From the NCBI RefSeq assembly GCF_000455325.1, contig NZ_HG322954.1, positions 31,792-95,791 on the forward strand: a stretch of DNA of 64,000 nt. Direction: 5' to 3'. The translations under genes and the position numbers were made by a program. This DNA is from Mycolicibacterium septicum DSM 44393. Its GTDB lineage: Bacteria; Actinomycetota; Actinomycetes; Mycobacteriales; Mycobacteriaceae. The notes under the pieces are model-generated. The model made no database searches, was not told the DNA's origin, and saw nothing but the letters and a program-made list of their open reading frames with translations. Positions 45,542-53,985 of this stretch are shown here, piece by piece. The first letter of the stretch is position 1. The number at the start of each line of letters is the position of its first letter.

Positions 45542-46282
45542 CTACAGCGTCCGGTGCCTGACAAAGAACGTCTCATCCGGTTTCGAACGCAAGTGGTCAC
45601 TGTTGCTTCCTGTAGCCATCCCCATCGGCAGCGGCTCGCCCGAGGCGAGTACGTCGAATCCATGCTCCGCGTAGAACTTTCGCAATTCGGCGCGCTGCGC
45701 GGAAAACTGCCCATACAGCATCACGATGCGGCCCCGGTCCGCTATCTTCAGAGCGCGTTTGACCAAGCGTGATCCGTAACCCTGGCCGCGGTAGTCGGGA
45801 TGGACTGCGACCAGGTGAAGCTTGGCCGTGTGCATTGCTGTAGCAATGAACTGCCGGAACCAGTCGGGCCAGCTCTCGGGTACATCCAGCGATACCGTGT
45901 CACGGTCGCGATCCCCGATCATCTGCTTCCAGAGGCGAAAGTGCGCACCCAACCACAAGATGCCGGCAACCTCACCATCCACCTGGAGCGTCTTCACCGC
46001 CCCTCTCGCGAAGTACCAGTCGTTGAACGGCGTCGTCATCAGCCGATCCAGATTCTCACGACTCGATCGGCCAATGGCGGTCCCCAGCACACCCGATTCC
46101 CGCGCGGCAATCAGCTGAGCGGTAGCCTCCTGGTCGACCTTCTGAATGCCCGCCATAGCGAACCACTCCCCCAGGTTCGCCAGTTCGTCACATGACGTAT
46201 CACGGATCTGCACATCGTGCCTAGCCATCACCATCATCCCCCGACCGTTGTTCGGCTCCTGAAATACTGCTGAGGCCGACAC
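45542..46282 (-). CDS. GNAT-family N-acetyltransferase in the ESX locus
   Basis: A 246-residue protein; a later start at 46237 or 46228 is equally possible. The acetyl-CoA binding signature is LHLVAVHPDYRGQGYGSRLV (about residues 155-174), followed by FYAEHGFDV, both typical of GNAT enzymes. It lies between the DUF5631-like gene and eccB, with 129 bp to eccB. ESX loci do not normally carry a GNAT gene. It could modify an ESX substrate or be unrelated cargo. Confidence 0.8.
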   Translation of the reverse strand: MSASAVFQEPNNGRGMMVMARHDVQIRDTSCDELANLGEWFAMAGIQKVDQEATAQLIAARESGVLGTAIGRSSRENLDRLMTTPFNDWYFARGAVKTLQVDGEVAGILWLGAHFRLWKQMIGDRDRDTVSLDVPESWPDWFRQFIATAMHTAKLHLVAVHPDYRGQGYGSRLVKRALKIADRGRIVMLYGQFSAQRAELRKFYAEHGFDVLASGEPLPMGMATGSNSDHLRSKPDETFFVRHRTL

Positions 46283-46308
46283 ATCAGCTCAACGCAGCGG
46301 TGGCATCA

Positions 46309-48699
46309 TCAGACCCAGCCCAGCTCAACCTCGACCTGCTGCAACGCCGCCGACATGCGTTCACGCACATCACCGTCCGGATCGGCAGCCAGCGCCGCAT
46401 ACGCCATATCAGCCAGCGGCAGTGGCCGCGAAGCCCATCCGGCGACCACCTCGAGCGTGCGGCACACCGTCCACGCGTCGCGATACACCGCAGCCTTCCA
46501 CTCCTCAGGCGCCCCAGCCGCCTCCGGCCGAAGCACCTGAGCGGTAAGGAATTCCGTCGACGTGACCTGTGCGTATTGCGCCCACTGCTCGCTCGTAAGC
46601 TCGCCCCCGCCCGTCACCGTTGCCCACGCACGGGTCAACTCCACCGGGTGCTCCAAACTTCGGGCAGCCTCCACCATCTCACCAGCAACCGGGATTATCA
46701 CGCGGTCCACATACACCTGCTCAGCACCAGTCAACCGATTCAAGCGGTCGTACAGATCTGCGTTCTCCATCTGCAAGCGGTGAGCGTGCATGCTGTCGAG
46801 CACCGGAATGGGATCCTCGAGCGTCAGTGGCGACCGCTCGAACGTGCACTGGTCGGCATACTCGGTACCGAAATCCCGGAACTGGTCGACCGGGCCCGTC
46901 GTCGCGGCCGCCGCCAGCCGCCAGCCGCCCACCTGCCGGCCACGGGCGTACTCCACCATCACCTCCGCGGGATCACGCCACCCGAACCACGTCCTGCGGA
47001 ATTCGCCGCTGACATCGGCGGCCAGGAGTCGCACGCCCCGAGGAACGTACACCCCGGCCGGGATGTACCCCGACCCCTCCGACGACATCACAACAGTCTC
47101 AGAGCCCTCACTGGACCTAAAGATCCCGACCGCCCAATCCATCGGGAAGCTGATGCGGCGGCAAGCATGCTGCAGCTGCCACGCCAGCGCCGCCGCAGAC
47201 TGAGCATCCTCAGTCAAAAGCTGCTGAGGCCTCGCCGACATCGCCGAACTCACCACAGCCGCCGGCACCAGCGTGGCCCCCGAATTCACTGCCGCCCCAG
47301 AGGGAGAAGGCGCCACAGCCCCGGCGCCGCTACCGCTAGCGCTCGACGATGAACCCACCGGCATGACAGCAGCAGGAGAAGCGGGATTACCCATGCCAGT
47401 CGACGGCAACATCATCGGAGGCGCCGCCGGCGATCCACCCGACATCACCGGCGGCGCAGGAACCGGCGTCCCCGCCGGCGCCACATGCACACCCGCCGAC
47501 CCGGCCGGACCCGCCACACCACCAGGACCACCCCCAGCCCCGGCCAACGGCGGTACCGACGGAGCCGGATTCACAGCCGCAGGCGGAGGCGCCACAGTCG
47601 AAGCCACCGGAGGAACCGCCGAACCCGTACTCGACAGCCCACGCGCAAAGGCAGCACCAGGATTGGCCGCCGCGGCCGGACCGCCACCCGAATTCGCCAG
47701 CCCCGCAGCAGGATTCGTAGAAGATAGACCATTGCCTAACCCTGATGCAGGATTCTGCCCCAGACCACCCATCACTGACGACAACGGAGAAGACCCACCA
47801 CCGAGACCGGACCCGAACCCGCCCGCGCCACTACCACCACCAGACGGAACACCACCGCCGCCTAACGGCGACAGACTCGGGCGAGACGGCGTCGGGTTGG
47901 TTGGTGTGCTTGGCCTCGAGCCGCCTGGAACCACACCAAATTCCGTGCGTTCACTTCCCGGCGCTTGGCCAAACTGGGCTCTCTCGGCGCCTGGAGCAGA
48001 GCCGCTACGGTCGGTGCCAGGTGCATGTGGCCCGCTTTTCGTGCCGCCTGTATCGACTTCGGTCGACTGAGGAGGCGCTTCCCCCTTCTTCTGTGGATCG
48101 TCGCCCTCGCCCTGGTGTGCCTTGGTCTTATTGTCGAGTGGCCTTGTTATTCCCGGACTGTCATTTGGAGTCGGCTTAATAGGGGTTGAAGGCGTTAGTT
48201 TTGTCAGTCCCGCGAGTTTGGCCTCATGATTCGCCACCCATTTAGCGTCCAGTCCAGATGCTGTGGTTGCGCCACGAGTCGATGCGAGTCGCGCAGATGC
48301 ATTGTGCTCGGATACTATTCCAGGTATCTCTGCCCTCGACTTGGCCTGGTTAATTTTGTCGTGCGCCGCTCTATCGATATTAGAATGCTGTGTTTCAACA
48401 TTTTTTAAAATCGATATCTGCTCACGGATGACTTTTGCTGCTTCTGCATGAGCCTCCGACAGGATGCGGGCTTCTTGAGTTATCTCCCGGTGGACACGAT
48501 GCATTGACTCGGAGCCGATGGACTGAATACTGCACTCCCGTGCCGAATTGGCGGTGGTGCGCGCTTGATGTCGCGCGGCCCAGGTTGCAGCTGCAGCCTC
48601 ATGTTGTGTTGCTGCAACTTCGAGCGGGGCCACCGGTGGGGTTTTGATGTCGGGTGTGATGATCAAATGCGAGTACGAATTATTCCCCACATGCGCCAT
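46309..48699 (-). CDS. Large ESX-associated protein, Rv3899c/DUF5631-DUF5632-like
   Basis: A 796-residue protein in three parts. Residues 1-165 are helical and EspB-like (AATWAARHQARTTANSARE). Residues 170-500 are Pro/Gly-rich and low in complexity. Residues 510-796 are ordered (WQLQHACRRISFPMDWAVGI, then YIPAGVYVPRGVRLL), resembling the DUF5632 and DUF5631 domains of Rv3899c, which lies in the chromosomal ESX-2 locus; this resemblance is from memory. The first 600 bp are clearly richer in A and T than the rest, suggesting a mosaic gene. Start 20 bp after the preceding stop. Confidence 0.7.
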   Translation of the reverse strand: MAHVGNNSYSHLIITPDIKTPPVAPLEVAATQHEAAAATWAARHQARTTANSARECSIQSIGSESMHRVHREITQEARILSEAHAEAAKVIREQISILKNVETQHSNIDRAAHDKINQAKSRAEIPGIVSEHNASARLASTRGATTASGLDAKWVANHEAKLAGLTKLTPSTPIKPTPNDSPGITRPLDNKTKAHQGEGDDPQKKGEAPPQSTEVDTGGTKSGPHAPGTDRSGSAPGAERAQFGQAPGSERTEFGVVPGGSRPSTPTNPTPSRPSLSPLGGGGVPSGGGSGAGGFGSGLGGGSSPLSSVMGGLGQNPASGLGNGLSSTNPAAGLANSGGGPAAAANPGAAFARGLSSTGSAVPPVASTVAPPPAAVNPAPSVPPLAGAGGGPGGVAGPAGSAGVHVAPAGTPVPAPPVMSGGSPAAPPMMLPSTGMGNPASPAAVMPVGSSSSASGSGAGAVAPSPSGAAVNSGATLVPAAVVSSAMSARPQQLLTEDAQSAAALAWQLQHACRRISFPMDWAVGIFRSSEGSETVVMSSEGSGYIPAGVYVPRGVRLLAADVSGEFRRTWFGWRDPAEVMVEYARGRQVGGWRLAAAATTGPVDQFRDFGTEYADQCTFERSPLTLEDPIPVLDSMHAHRLQMENADLYDRLNRLTGAEQVYVDRVIIPVAGEMVEAARSLEHPVELTRAWATVTGGGELTSEQWAQYAQVTSTEFLTAQVLRPEAAGAPEEWKAAVYRDAWTVCRTLEVVAGWASRPLPLADMAYAALAADPDGDVRERMSAALQQVEVELGWV

Positions 48700-48719
48700 A
48701 TTTTCCCCACTAAATTTGG

Positions 48720-49286
48720 TCAGTTCAACCCGCAGTGCTTCTTGAGCTGCTCGCTCACGGCATTTTGATCGTCGATCAGTTTGTCGAGACTGGTACCTAA
48801 CCGCTGGATCGCAGCATTCTGCTGTGCGATCGAAAGCGTGTTGTACTGCTCAATTCCATCGCGCACGGAGACCGGCGTCGCCGGATCGACCTGAGTGCGG
48901 AGATACGCGGTTTCCGCGAGAACCACACGCGTCTCATTTGCACGGGCTCGAACGCGGTCTGCGCTATCCCAGCCGGGTGGCAGCTCTGCGACAGCATTTG
49001 ATGCGCGTGTCATCTCAGTGGCGGCATTGTCCCAGGCGACACATGCCTTCGACTTCGCCGCGCTGACCTCGGAATTCGTGTAGATGGGTGCGGGGCCGGG
49101 TAACGGTTGCGAAGGCCGAGGAGTGTGATGCCCCCATGTACTGACTGCAGCTAGAACCATCGCCACGAATGCAACTACTAGGAAGCCCGCGCCGATGATC
49201 AGAGAACTCCGCGAAGGCCCGTTCGGAGAGGTTGGGTCTGGCGGTGTGAGTACCGGATCGCTTTTCAGCGGTGTGTATGTGGCCAT
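48720..49286 (-). CDS. Membrane-anchored hypothetical ESX-locus protein
   Basis: A 188-residue protein: Pro-rich cytosolic N-terminus, one membrane segment (about residues 28-50), and a helical external domain with two Cys (KACVAWDN and KKHCGLN). It is a paralogue of the product of 49580-50251: both have the same topology and a SEVSAAKSKAC / SQINEAKNVAC block. It lies between the large DUF5631-like gene and a small substrate-like gene. Function unknown. Confidence 0.7.
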   Translation of the reverse strand: MATYTPLKSDPVLTPPDPTSPNGPSRSSLIIGAGFLVVAFVAMVLAAVSTWGHHTPRPSQPLPGPAPIYTNSEVSAAKSKACVAWDNAATEMTRASNAVAELPPGWDSADRVRARANETRVVLAETAYLRTQVDPATPVSVRDGIEQYNTLSIAQQNAAIQRLGTSLDKLIDDQNAVSEQLKKHCGLN

Positions 49287-49288
49287 CG

Positions 49289-49567
49289 CTAAATCAATTC
49301 CAGAGACTTCGAATTCGACACGTTCATCTCGTCATACGCGACGACAGCTTCGTCGCTTCGGTTATCTGCCGCCAGCATTCGCGCCTCCAAGGCCGCTGCC
49401 GCAGCTTCCGTAGCAGCAGCTTTCGCAGCTACCGACATGCCAAGAAATGAGAAGACCCCTGGCTGACAGGGAGGCGCTGAGGCATTGGGTGTCGTAGCAG
49501 TTCCGCTAGCCCGAGCGGTCACGTTCGCGATGCGTGCTTGCTCCGATGCCACATTAATGCTGACCAT
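49289..49567 (-). CDS. Small helical ESX substrate-like protein
   Basis: A 92-residue protein with an Ala-rich helix (about residues 43-70) and the tail AYDEMNVSNSKSLE. Tyr78 and Asn82 fall in the arrangement of an ESX export signal with Asn in place of Asp/Glu. It has no WxG. It sits between two paralogous membrane-anchored proteins with gaps of 2 and 12 bp. Likely an EspC-like exported protein, but this is inferred from the tail and context. Confidence 0.6.
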   Translation of the reverse strand: MVSINVASEQARIANVTARASGTATTPNASAPPCQPGVFSFLGMSVAAKAAATEAAAAALEARMLAADNRSDEAVVAYDEMNVSNSKSLELI

Positions 49568-49579
49568 CTCATAGGCTCC

Positions 49580-50251
49580 CTATTTACAGGCAGCGGCGAG
49601 TGCCTCGCCCGCGGCCTTCGTTTCTCCCACCCTCACGTTCATCTCTGAGTCCGCGAGCCCGCGTGTGGCGCCGTCGACTTCAGCGAGCAGCGCAGCAACG
49701 TACTTCGCAACTCCCGCCTTAACTGGCTCCGGAGTCGCAGGCCCCGTTTGCGACTTGAGGTATTCGATCTCGACGATTGTGACTGATTGGTACCGCGCGA
49801 GCGCATCCATTGCTTCAGGGAGTGTGCGGTCAGGAAACGCCGCGAGAGCTTGCTGAACGGTCGTAAGCGGTCCGTCGATGGTCAAGCTTGCTTGGCAGGC
49901 CACATTTTTCGCTTCATTGATCTGAGATTCTGAGTAGCGCGGCGAAGTCGGCGCCATGGTGGTGACCGTAGTGGAAGGCTCCAGCCGGTTCACAATGCTC
50001 AGAGTGACCGCGACGACGGAGAAGATCGTACCTAGCACTACCATCGTCCACAGTAACCAGCGGCTGCTTCGTGGGGATGATGGCGAGTGCGGGGGCTCGG
50101 CGTCCGGCCGGCGTTCCTGCGGTTCGGTTCCGGGTTGCTGAGGCCAAACTGCGTCCCGAGACCAAACTTCGGTCGCGGCGGTCGCTCTGCCCCCCGCATC
50201 GTATTGGCCCCCACCGGTCATGACCTCGATGTTACGGCGCGGCCGCGACAT
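49580..50251 (-). CDS. Membrane-anchored hypothetical ESX-locus protein (paralogue)
   Basis: A 223-residue protein with a hydrophilic N-terminus of about 65 residues, one membrane segment (about residues 66-88) and a helical external domain with two Cys (VACQAS and AAACK). It is similar in topology and sequence to the product of 48720-49286. An in-frame ATG at 50221 is an alternative start. It begins 10 bp after the YbaB-like gene in the ESX operon. Confidence 0.7.
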   Translation of the reverse strand: MSRPRRNIEVMTGGGQYDAGGRATAATEVWSRDAVWPQQPGTEPQERRPDAEPPHSPSSPRSSRWLLWTMVVLGTIFSVVAVTLSIVNRLEPSTTVTTMAPTSPRYSESQINEAKNVACQASLTIDGPLTTVQQALAAFPDRTLPEAMDALARYQSVTIVEIEYLKSQTGPATPEPVKAGVAKYVAALLAEVDGATRGLADSEMNVRVGETKAAGEALAAACK

Positions 50252-50261
50252 TTGCCTACCA

Positions 50262-50639
50262 CTATCGGGCGTCCTTCAGCTCACTTTCGGCGAGGCCTTC
50301 GTCGAAAGCGGCGAGGAAGTCGCCTGGTCCGATCTCGCCGTCCAATTCGGCGACCTCCTCATTTGCGGCGCCTTGGGCGATCAGCAGGGTTTCGTTGATG
50401 AGTCGTTCGAGGGTGAGATTGGTGTGGCGCTGGGTGGCTCCTTCGGCGAGCTCGATGAAGGTGATGGTGCCGTGATCGTTGACGGTCAGGGTGACTTCAC
50501 CGTCGGGGCTTTGCGCGGTCAACGAGACATCGCTGCATGCGCGTTTCCATTCCTCGAGCTTGTTCCAGGCGCGTTCGAGTCGGGAATGCACGCTCTGGAC
50601 GTAGGCTTTGTCGCGGTTGTAGCGGTCGATGTCGATCAT
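50262..50639 (-). CDS. YbaB/EbfC-like protein (EspL-like)
   Basis: A 125-residue protein with the YbaB/EbfC pattern: an N-terminal helix, a strand block (GEVTLTVNDHGTITFIELAEG) and a C-terminal helix. ESX-1 loci encode such a protein, EspL, beside EspB. The same arrangement holds here, as its start overlaps the EspB-like stop by 4 bp. EspL stabilises Esp substrates in ESX-1; a similar role is inferred. Confidence 0.75.
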   Translation of the reverse strand: MIDIDRYNRDKAYVQSVHSRLERAWNKLEEWKRACSDVSLTAQSPDGEVTLTVNDHGTITFIELAEGATQRHTNLTLERLINETLLIAQGAANEEVAELDGEIGPGDFLAAFDEGLAESELKDAR

Positions 50640-52441
50640 TTCGGCTCCTCGTCGCGGGTGATGACGCGCTTTTTGCCTCGGCGTGCGGAGGTCACCGTGG
50701 TGGCTTTTTCTGCTGGCTTGGTCGGCTCGGCGGGGGTGGTTTGGTAGGGGCGGCGGCGTACGACTTCACCGCGCACAGGTTCGCCATTGGCAACGGGAGG
50801 GACGTAGACCTCCTTGTTGGGCTCGCTGAGACGTCGGGTACCGCCCGCTGCGCCGGCGCCCATGCCCATTCCGCCCATCGGCGGCATCATCATCGGTGCG
50901 CCGGCCGGGGTGGTCGTCGCGCCTGTCGTGGTGGGTGTGGTGGTGGGGCCCGCGATCGGTGGTGGTGCTGTCGGCGCGCCTGCGGTGGACATCATGCCGG
51001 TGCCGCCAGGTGGGAGCGGGGAGCCGCTGGCGGCCGGGTCGGTGGCACCTGCTCCGCCCCCTCCCCCGCCGCCGAGTCCGGGGCTGCCGCCGAAGTCGCT
51101 GAGACCGAGGCTGGGCTCTCCCGCACCGATTTCGGGCTGCTGGAATTCTGATACCGCGCCGGATACTCCCTCCACCACTTGCGATACCGCGCCTTGGGCT
51201 TGTTGAGCCATTGCAGCGGGGATCGCTGCGACACCGGAGACCACACCGGTGAGCAGGCCCGGCAAGGTGCCGGCGAGCATGCTCACGGTGGTGAGTGGGT
51301 CGGCGCCTGGCGCCCCGCCAGCTCCAGCGGGGAGCCCTTCGAGGCCGGGCAGGTCGCCGTTGTCTGGGTCGCCGAGCAGTGCCGCGATTTCGGGATCGTC
51401 GGCTGCGCCGCCGAGGTCCGCGCCGGGAAGGCCGTCCTCGTCGACCGGACCAGCGCCTGGGTGTTGCGGGTCGGTTGCGCGGTCAGCACTGGCGGAAGGA
51501 GTGCCTGCGGTAGCTGCAGGTTCGCCGGACACGATCGGCACAACCGGGGGTGGAGGTGGGGGCGCTGCGGGCAGTTCTGCAAGGTGGTAGGACTGCATGG
51601 AGCCGCCGGCTTGGGTGTGCAGGTTGAGGTAGCGGGTCTGCAGCTTCTCAAGCACCGGTGTGTACATGCCCATCGTGGCGGGCCTGGCGTTGAGCGCGGC
51701 GGTCTCAGAGATCTGGCGTTCCAGCGTGGTGAACTGCGCGGTGCGCGGGGTGCTGTTCTGGGTGTTGGAGAAGCGCTCGGAGTGACCTTGACCTGCGGAT
51801 TTCACGGTGTCGGCGTGGTCGGCCATCGAGTTGGCCCACGTTTCGAAGCGGGTCAGTCCCGCGGACAAGGTGGGTCCGGTTTGGCCGGTCAGTGCGCTGG
51901 CGACGGTGGCTTTGGCGTTGCGTACGACGTGGGCTGCTGAGCGGAACGCTGCAGCGTGGTCGGCGCAGCCGGTGATGAAACTCGATCCGGCACAGGGGTT
52001 TCCGGATTCGACGACGGCGGCGGTGACGCGTCCGTCGCGCGGAGTTGCAGGTGCGATCGGCACTGTCGGGTCGGGTGCGTTGGCGGTGACGGCGGGCGTG
52101 AACGACACCGAGACCGCACCAGGATTGCCGTTGAGGGAGACGGTCTGGGCGTTGTTCTGGTTCATCTCGGTGTAGGCCGTGGCGGCCTGGGAGATCGCCA
52201 CGGCGGCCGCAGCCAGCACCGCGGCGCCGTCACTGGCCCGCGAGGACAGGACCATGCCGTGCTCGGATAGACGTGCGGCCGCGCTCGTGGACACTTCGTC
52301 TGCGGCCACTGGTGGGTGCGCGAGCGGCCGGGCGGCGGTCGAACTCAGCGATTCGGCGGCCGCGGCGACGTGCCTGGCCGCGACAAGTAGCTGTTCGGCG
52401 TGCACCTCCAGGCTGCTGCTACTACTACAACTACTAGCCAT
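50636..52441 (-). CDS. EspB-like PE-PPE-fold ESX substrate
   Basis: A 601-residue protein from the ATG at 52441. A Ser run at residues 3-10 opens the protein. A PE-like helical region ends in AYTEMNQNNA (Tyr90, Asn94), then a PPE-like helical region with FETWANSM (about residues 185-210). The C-terminal 300 residues are Pro/Gly-rich. This order is that of EspB, a secreted ESX-1 substrate. Here too the signal position holds Asn. Two tandem copies of the translation start region lie upstream. The TnpB element sits immediately 5' of the gene and separates it from the other esp genes. Confidence 0.8.
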   Translation of the reverse strand: MASSCSSSSSLEVHAEQLLVAARHVAAAAESLSSTAARPLAHPPVAADEVSTSAAARLSEHGMVLSSRASDGAAVLAAAAVAISQAATAYTEMNQNNAQTVSLNGNPGAVSVSFTPAVTANAPDPTVPIAPATPRDGRVTAAVVESGNPCAGSSFITGCADHAAAFRSAAHVVRNAKATVASALTGQTGPTLSAGLTRFETWANSMADHADTVKSAGQGHSERFSNTQNSTPRTAQFTTLERQISETAALNARPATMGMYTPVLEKLQTRYLNLHTQAGGSMQSYHLAELPAAPPPPPPVVPIVSGEPAATAGTPSASADRATDPQHPGAGPVDEDGLPGADLGGAADDPEIAALLGDPDNGDLPGLEGLPAGAGGAPGADPLTTVSMLAGTLPGLLTGVVSGVAAIPAAMAQQAQGAVSQVVEGVSGAVSEFQQPEIGAGEPSLGLSDFGGSPGLGGGGGGGAGATDPAASGSPLPPGGTGMMSTAGAPTAPPPIAGPTTTPTTTGATTTPAGAPMMMPPMGGMGMGAGAAGGTRRLSEPNKEVYVPPVANGEPVRGEVVRRRPYQTTPAEPTKPAEKATTVTSARRGKKRVITRDEEPK

Positions 52442-52476
52442 GGTGAATCTTTCTACTAGCCATGGTGAATCTTTCT
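52433..52476 (-). repeat. 22-bp tandem duplication of the espB-like start region
   Basis: Positions 52433-52454 and 52455-52476 are identical 22-bp copies that include the AGAAAG ribosome-binding-like stretch and the ATG. The upstream ATG (52463) is out of frame and opens a 9-codon ORF ending at 52434, overlapping the true start. A trinucleotide run (Ser codons) follows inside the gene. Confidence 0.9.
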
Positions 52477-52483
52477 GTTGCAA

Positions 52484-53976
52484 GTGAGTGATTGTTGGCG
52501 GTCACGCGACTTGCACCCCGTCTCGGGGTTGTTCCCCGGCCTGTTGGCCGGTTCTCTTCCGCGCTTCATTGCCACCTGCCGGACGATGTCCGGTCCTACG
52601 GTCGGCTCGACGCTTGACGGCGGCCCCAACTGGGCCGACGACGCTAGTTGTTTCCTCGTAGCGCGCGAGGTTCACGGCAGCGCAATCGTCACGCTGATGA
52701 CCGGCCTTGCATGATTCGCATTGCCAACGTTCGGCCCACCCGATGTCCTGAACATGCCCACACCGATGGCACGTTTTCGACGACGGAAACCAGCGGTCAG
52801 CTACCACCAGCACCGACCCGTACCAGCCCGTCTTATAGGACAAGTGCCGGCGCGTGGTACCCACGGCGGCATCAGACAGGCCCCGCCGTCGGGCACGCGC
52901 GCCCGGAAGACCCTTCTGACGCAACATTCCCGCCGCGTCCAGTCCTTCGACGACGATCCGGCCGTGAGTCTTGGCCAAACGTGTTGTCAGACAATGTAGG
53001 TGATGGGTTCGGACATCCTTGATCCGGCGATGCAACCGGGATATCTCGGCGGTGCGCTTACGATACTGACGTGAGTCCTTGGTGCAGCGTGACCGGGCCC
53101 GACTGATGTGCCGCAACGCTTCGAGCGCCTCATGCAGCGGTCGTGGGTTCGGCACCCGCTCAATGACGTTGCCGTCAGTGTCGGCGACGGTGGCCAGGCG
53201 CCGCACACCTACGTCGACACCGACCCGCGACTCTGGCCGGGCGACACGGGTTTTTTGTTGAGGTCGCTGCACGAGTACCCGAATTGAAGCGTCGAGGCGG
53301 GTACCGTTGCGGCGCACGCTGATTGCTAGCACTCGCGCTCTGCCTTTGGAGATGAGTCGTTGGATGCGGCGAGTGTTCTCGTGGGTACGGACAGTCCCGA
53401 TCACCGGCAATGTAAGGTGCCGCCGATCCGGCTCGATGCGCATTGCGCCCGTGGTGAACGACACACGGTCTGCGTCGCGTCCCTTCTTCTTGAACCGAGG
53501 GAACCCGACCCGTTTCCCGGCACGCTTCCCAGCGCGGCTCTGCTGCCAGTTCCAGTACGCCTCAACTGCACCGTTGATACCGTCGGCGTACGCCTCCTTC
53601 GAGCATTCGGGCCACCAAACCACACCAGTCTCCGGCTCGACGCAGACCTCGTCTTTCACGGTGTTCCACCGTTTGCGCAACACCCGCAGCGACGGCTTCG
53701 AAGTCTCGACACCGGTGGCCTTGTGGGCATCTATATCGGCCTTCAGCGCGGCAACTGTCCAGTTATATGCCTTGCGCCGGGCACCGAAATGTCGCGCTAA
53801 CGAAAACGCCTGGTCCACGGTCGGATCCAAAGTGAACCGAAATGCCTGTACCGTCCAGCCCTCAGGCACCTCGAAACGCGCCATGAGACCTCCTCAGACT
53901 CTCGACCACGGTTCTACAGCGCACTACCGACAACTAAGGACCACTCACGCCACATCAGCTGGCACCCCCTCGTGAA
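52484..53976 (-). mobile_element. IS605/IS1341-type element carrying tnpB only
   Basis: The element holds a complete tnpB but no tnpA, and interrupts a run of esp genes. Exact ends are not certain. The right end, and the region that would yield the guide RNA, lies within about 20 bp downstream of the tnpB stop, next to the duplicated espB start. On the left, TTCAC at 53972-53976 (minus strand), just after the upstream gene's stop, could be the target-adjacent motif. No target duplication is expected for this family. Confidence 0.6.
52502..53884 (-). CDS. tnpB: TnpB RNA-guided nuclease
   Basis: A 460-residue OrfB/TnpB protein with N-terminal helical region, RuvC-like catalytic residues Asp224 (VGVDVGVRRLA), Glu313 (IVVEGLDAAGM) and Asp399/Asp400 (HQRDDCAAVNL), and a zinc finger CxxC-x13-CxxC (Cys372, 375, 389, 392). 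All catalytic residues are present, so it is probably active as a nuclease. The last 45 residues are basic and low in complexity, as expected where the 3' end of the gene doubles as guide-RNA scaffold. TnpB uses such RNA to cut DNA next to a short motif and so maintain the element. Confidence 0.93.
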   Translation of the reverse strand: MARFEVPEGWTVQAFRFTLDPTVDQAFSLARHFGARRKAYNWTVAALKADIDAHKATGVETSKPSLRVLRKRWNTVKDEVCVEPETGVVWWPECSKEAYADGINGAVEAYWNWQQSRAGKRAGKRVGFPRFKKKGRDADRVSFTTGAMRIEPDRRHLTLPVIGTVRTHENTRRIQRLISKGRARVLAISVRRNGTRLDASIRVLVQRPQQKTRVARPESRVGVDVGVRRLATVADTDGNVIERVPNPRPLHEALEALRHISRARSRCTKDSRQYRKRTAEISRLHRRIKDVRTHHLHCLTTRLAKTHGRIVVEGLDAAGMLRQKGLPGARARRRGLSDAAVGTTRRHLSYKTGWYGSVLVVADRWFPSSKTCHRCGHVQDIGWAERWQCESCKAGHQRDDCAAVNLARYEETTSVVGPVGAAVKRRADRRTGHRPAGGNEARKRTGQQAGEQPRDGVQVA

Positions 53977-53985
53977 GATTGCCTG

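Noticed and set aside
47273..48070. 265-codon open frame on the plus strand
   Set aside because: Antisense to the Pro/Gly-rich linker of the DUF5631-like gene; repetitive Pro/Ala product.
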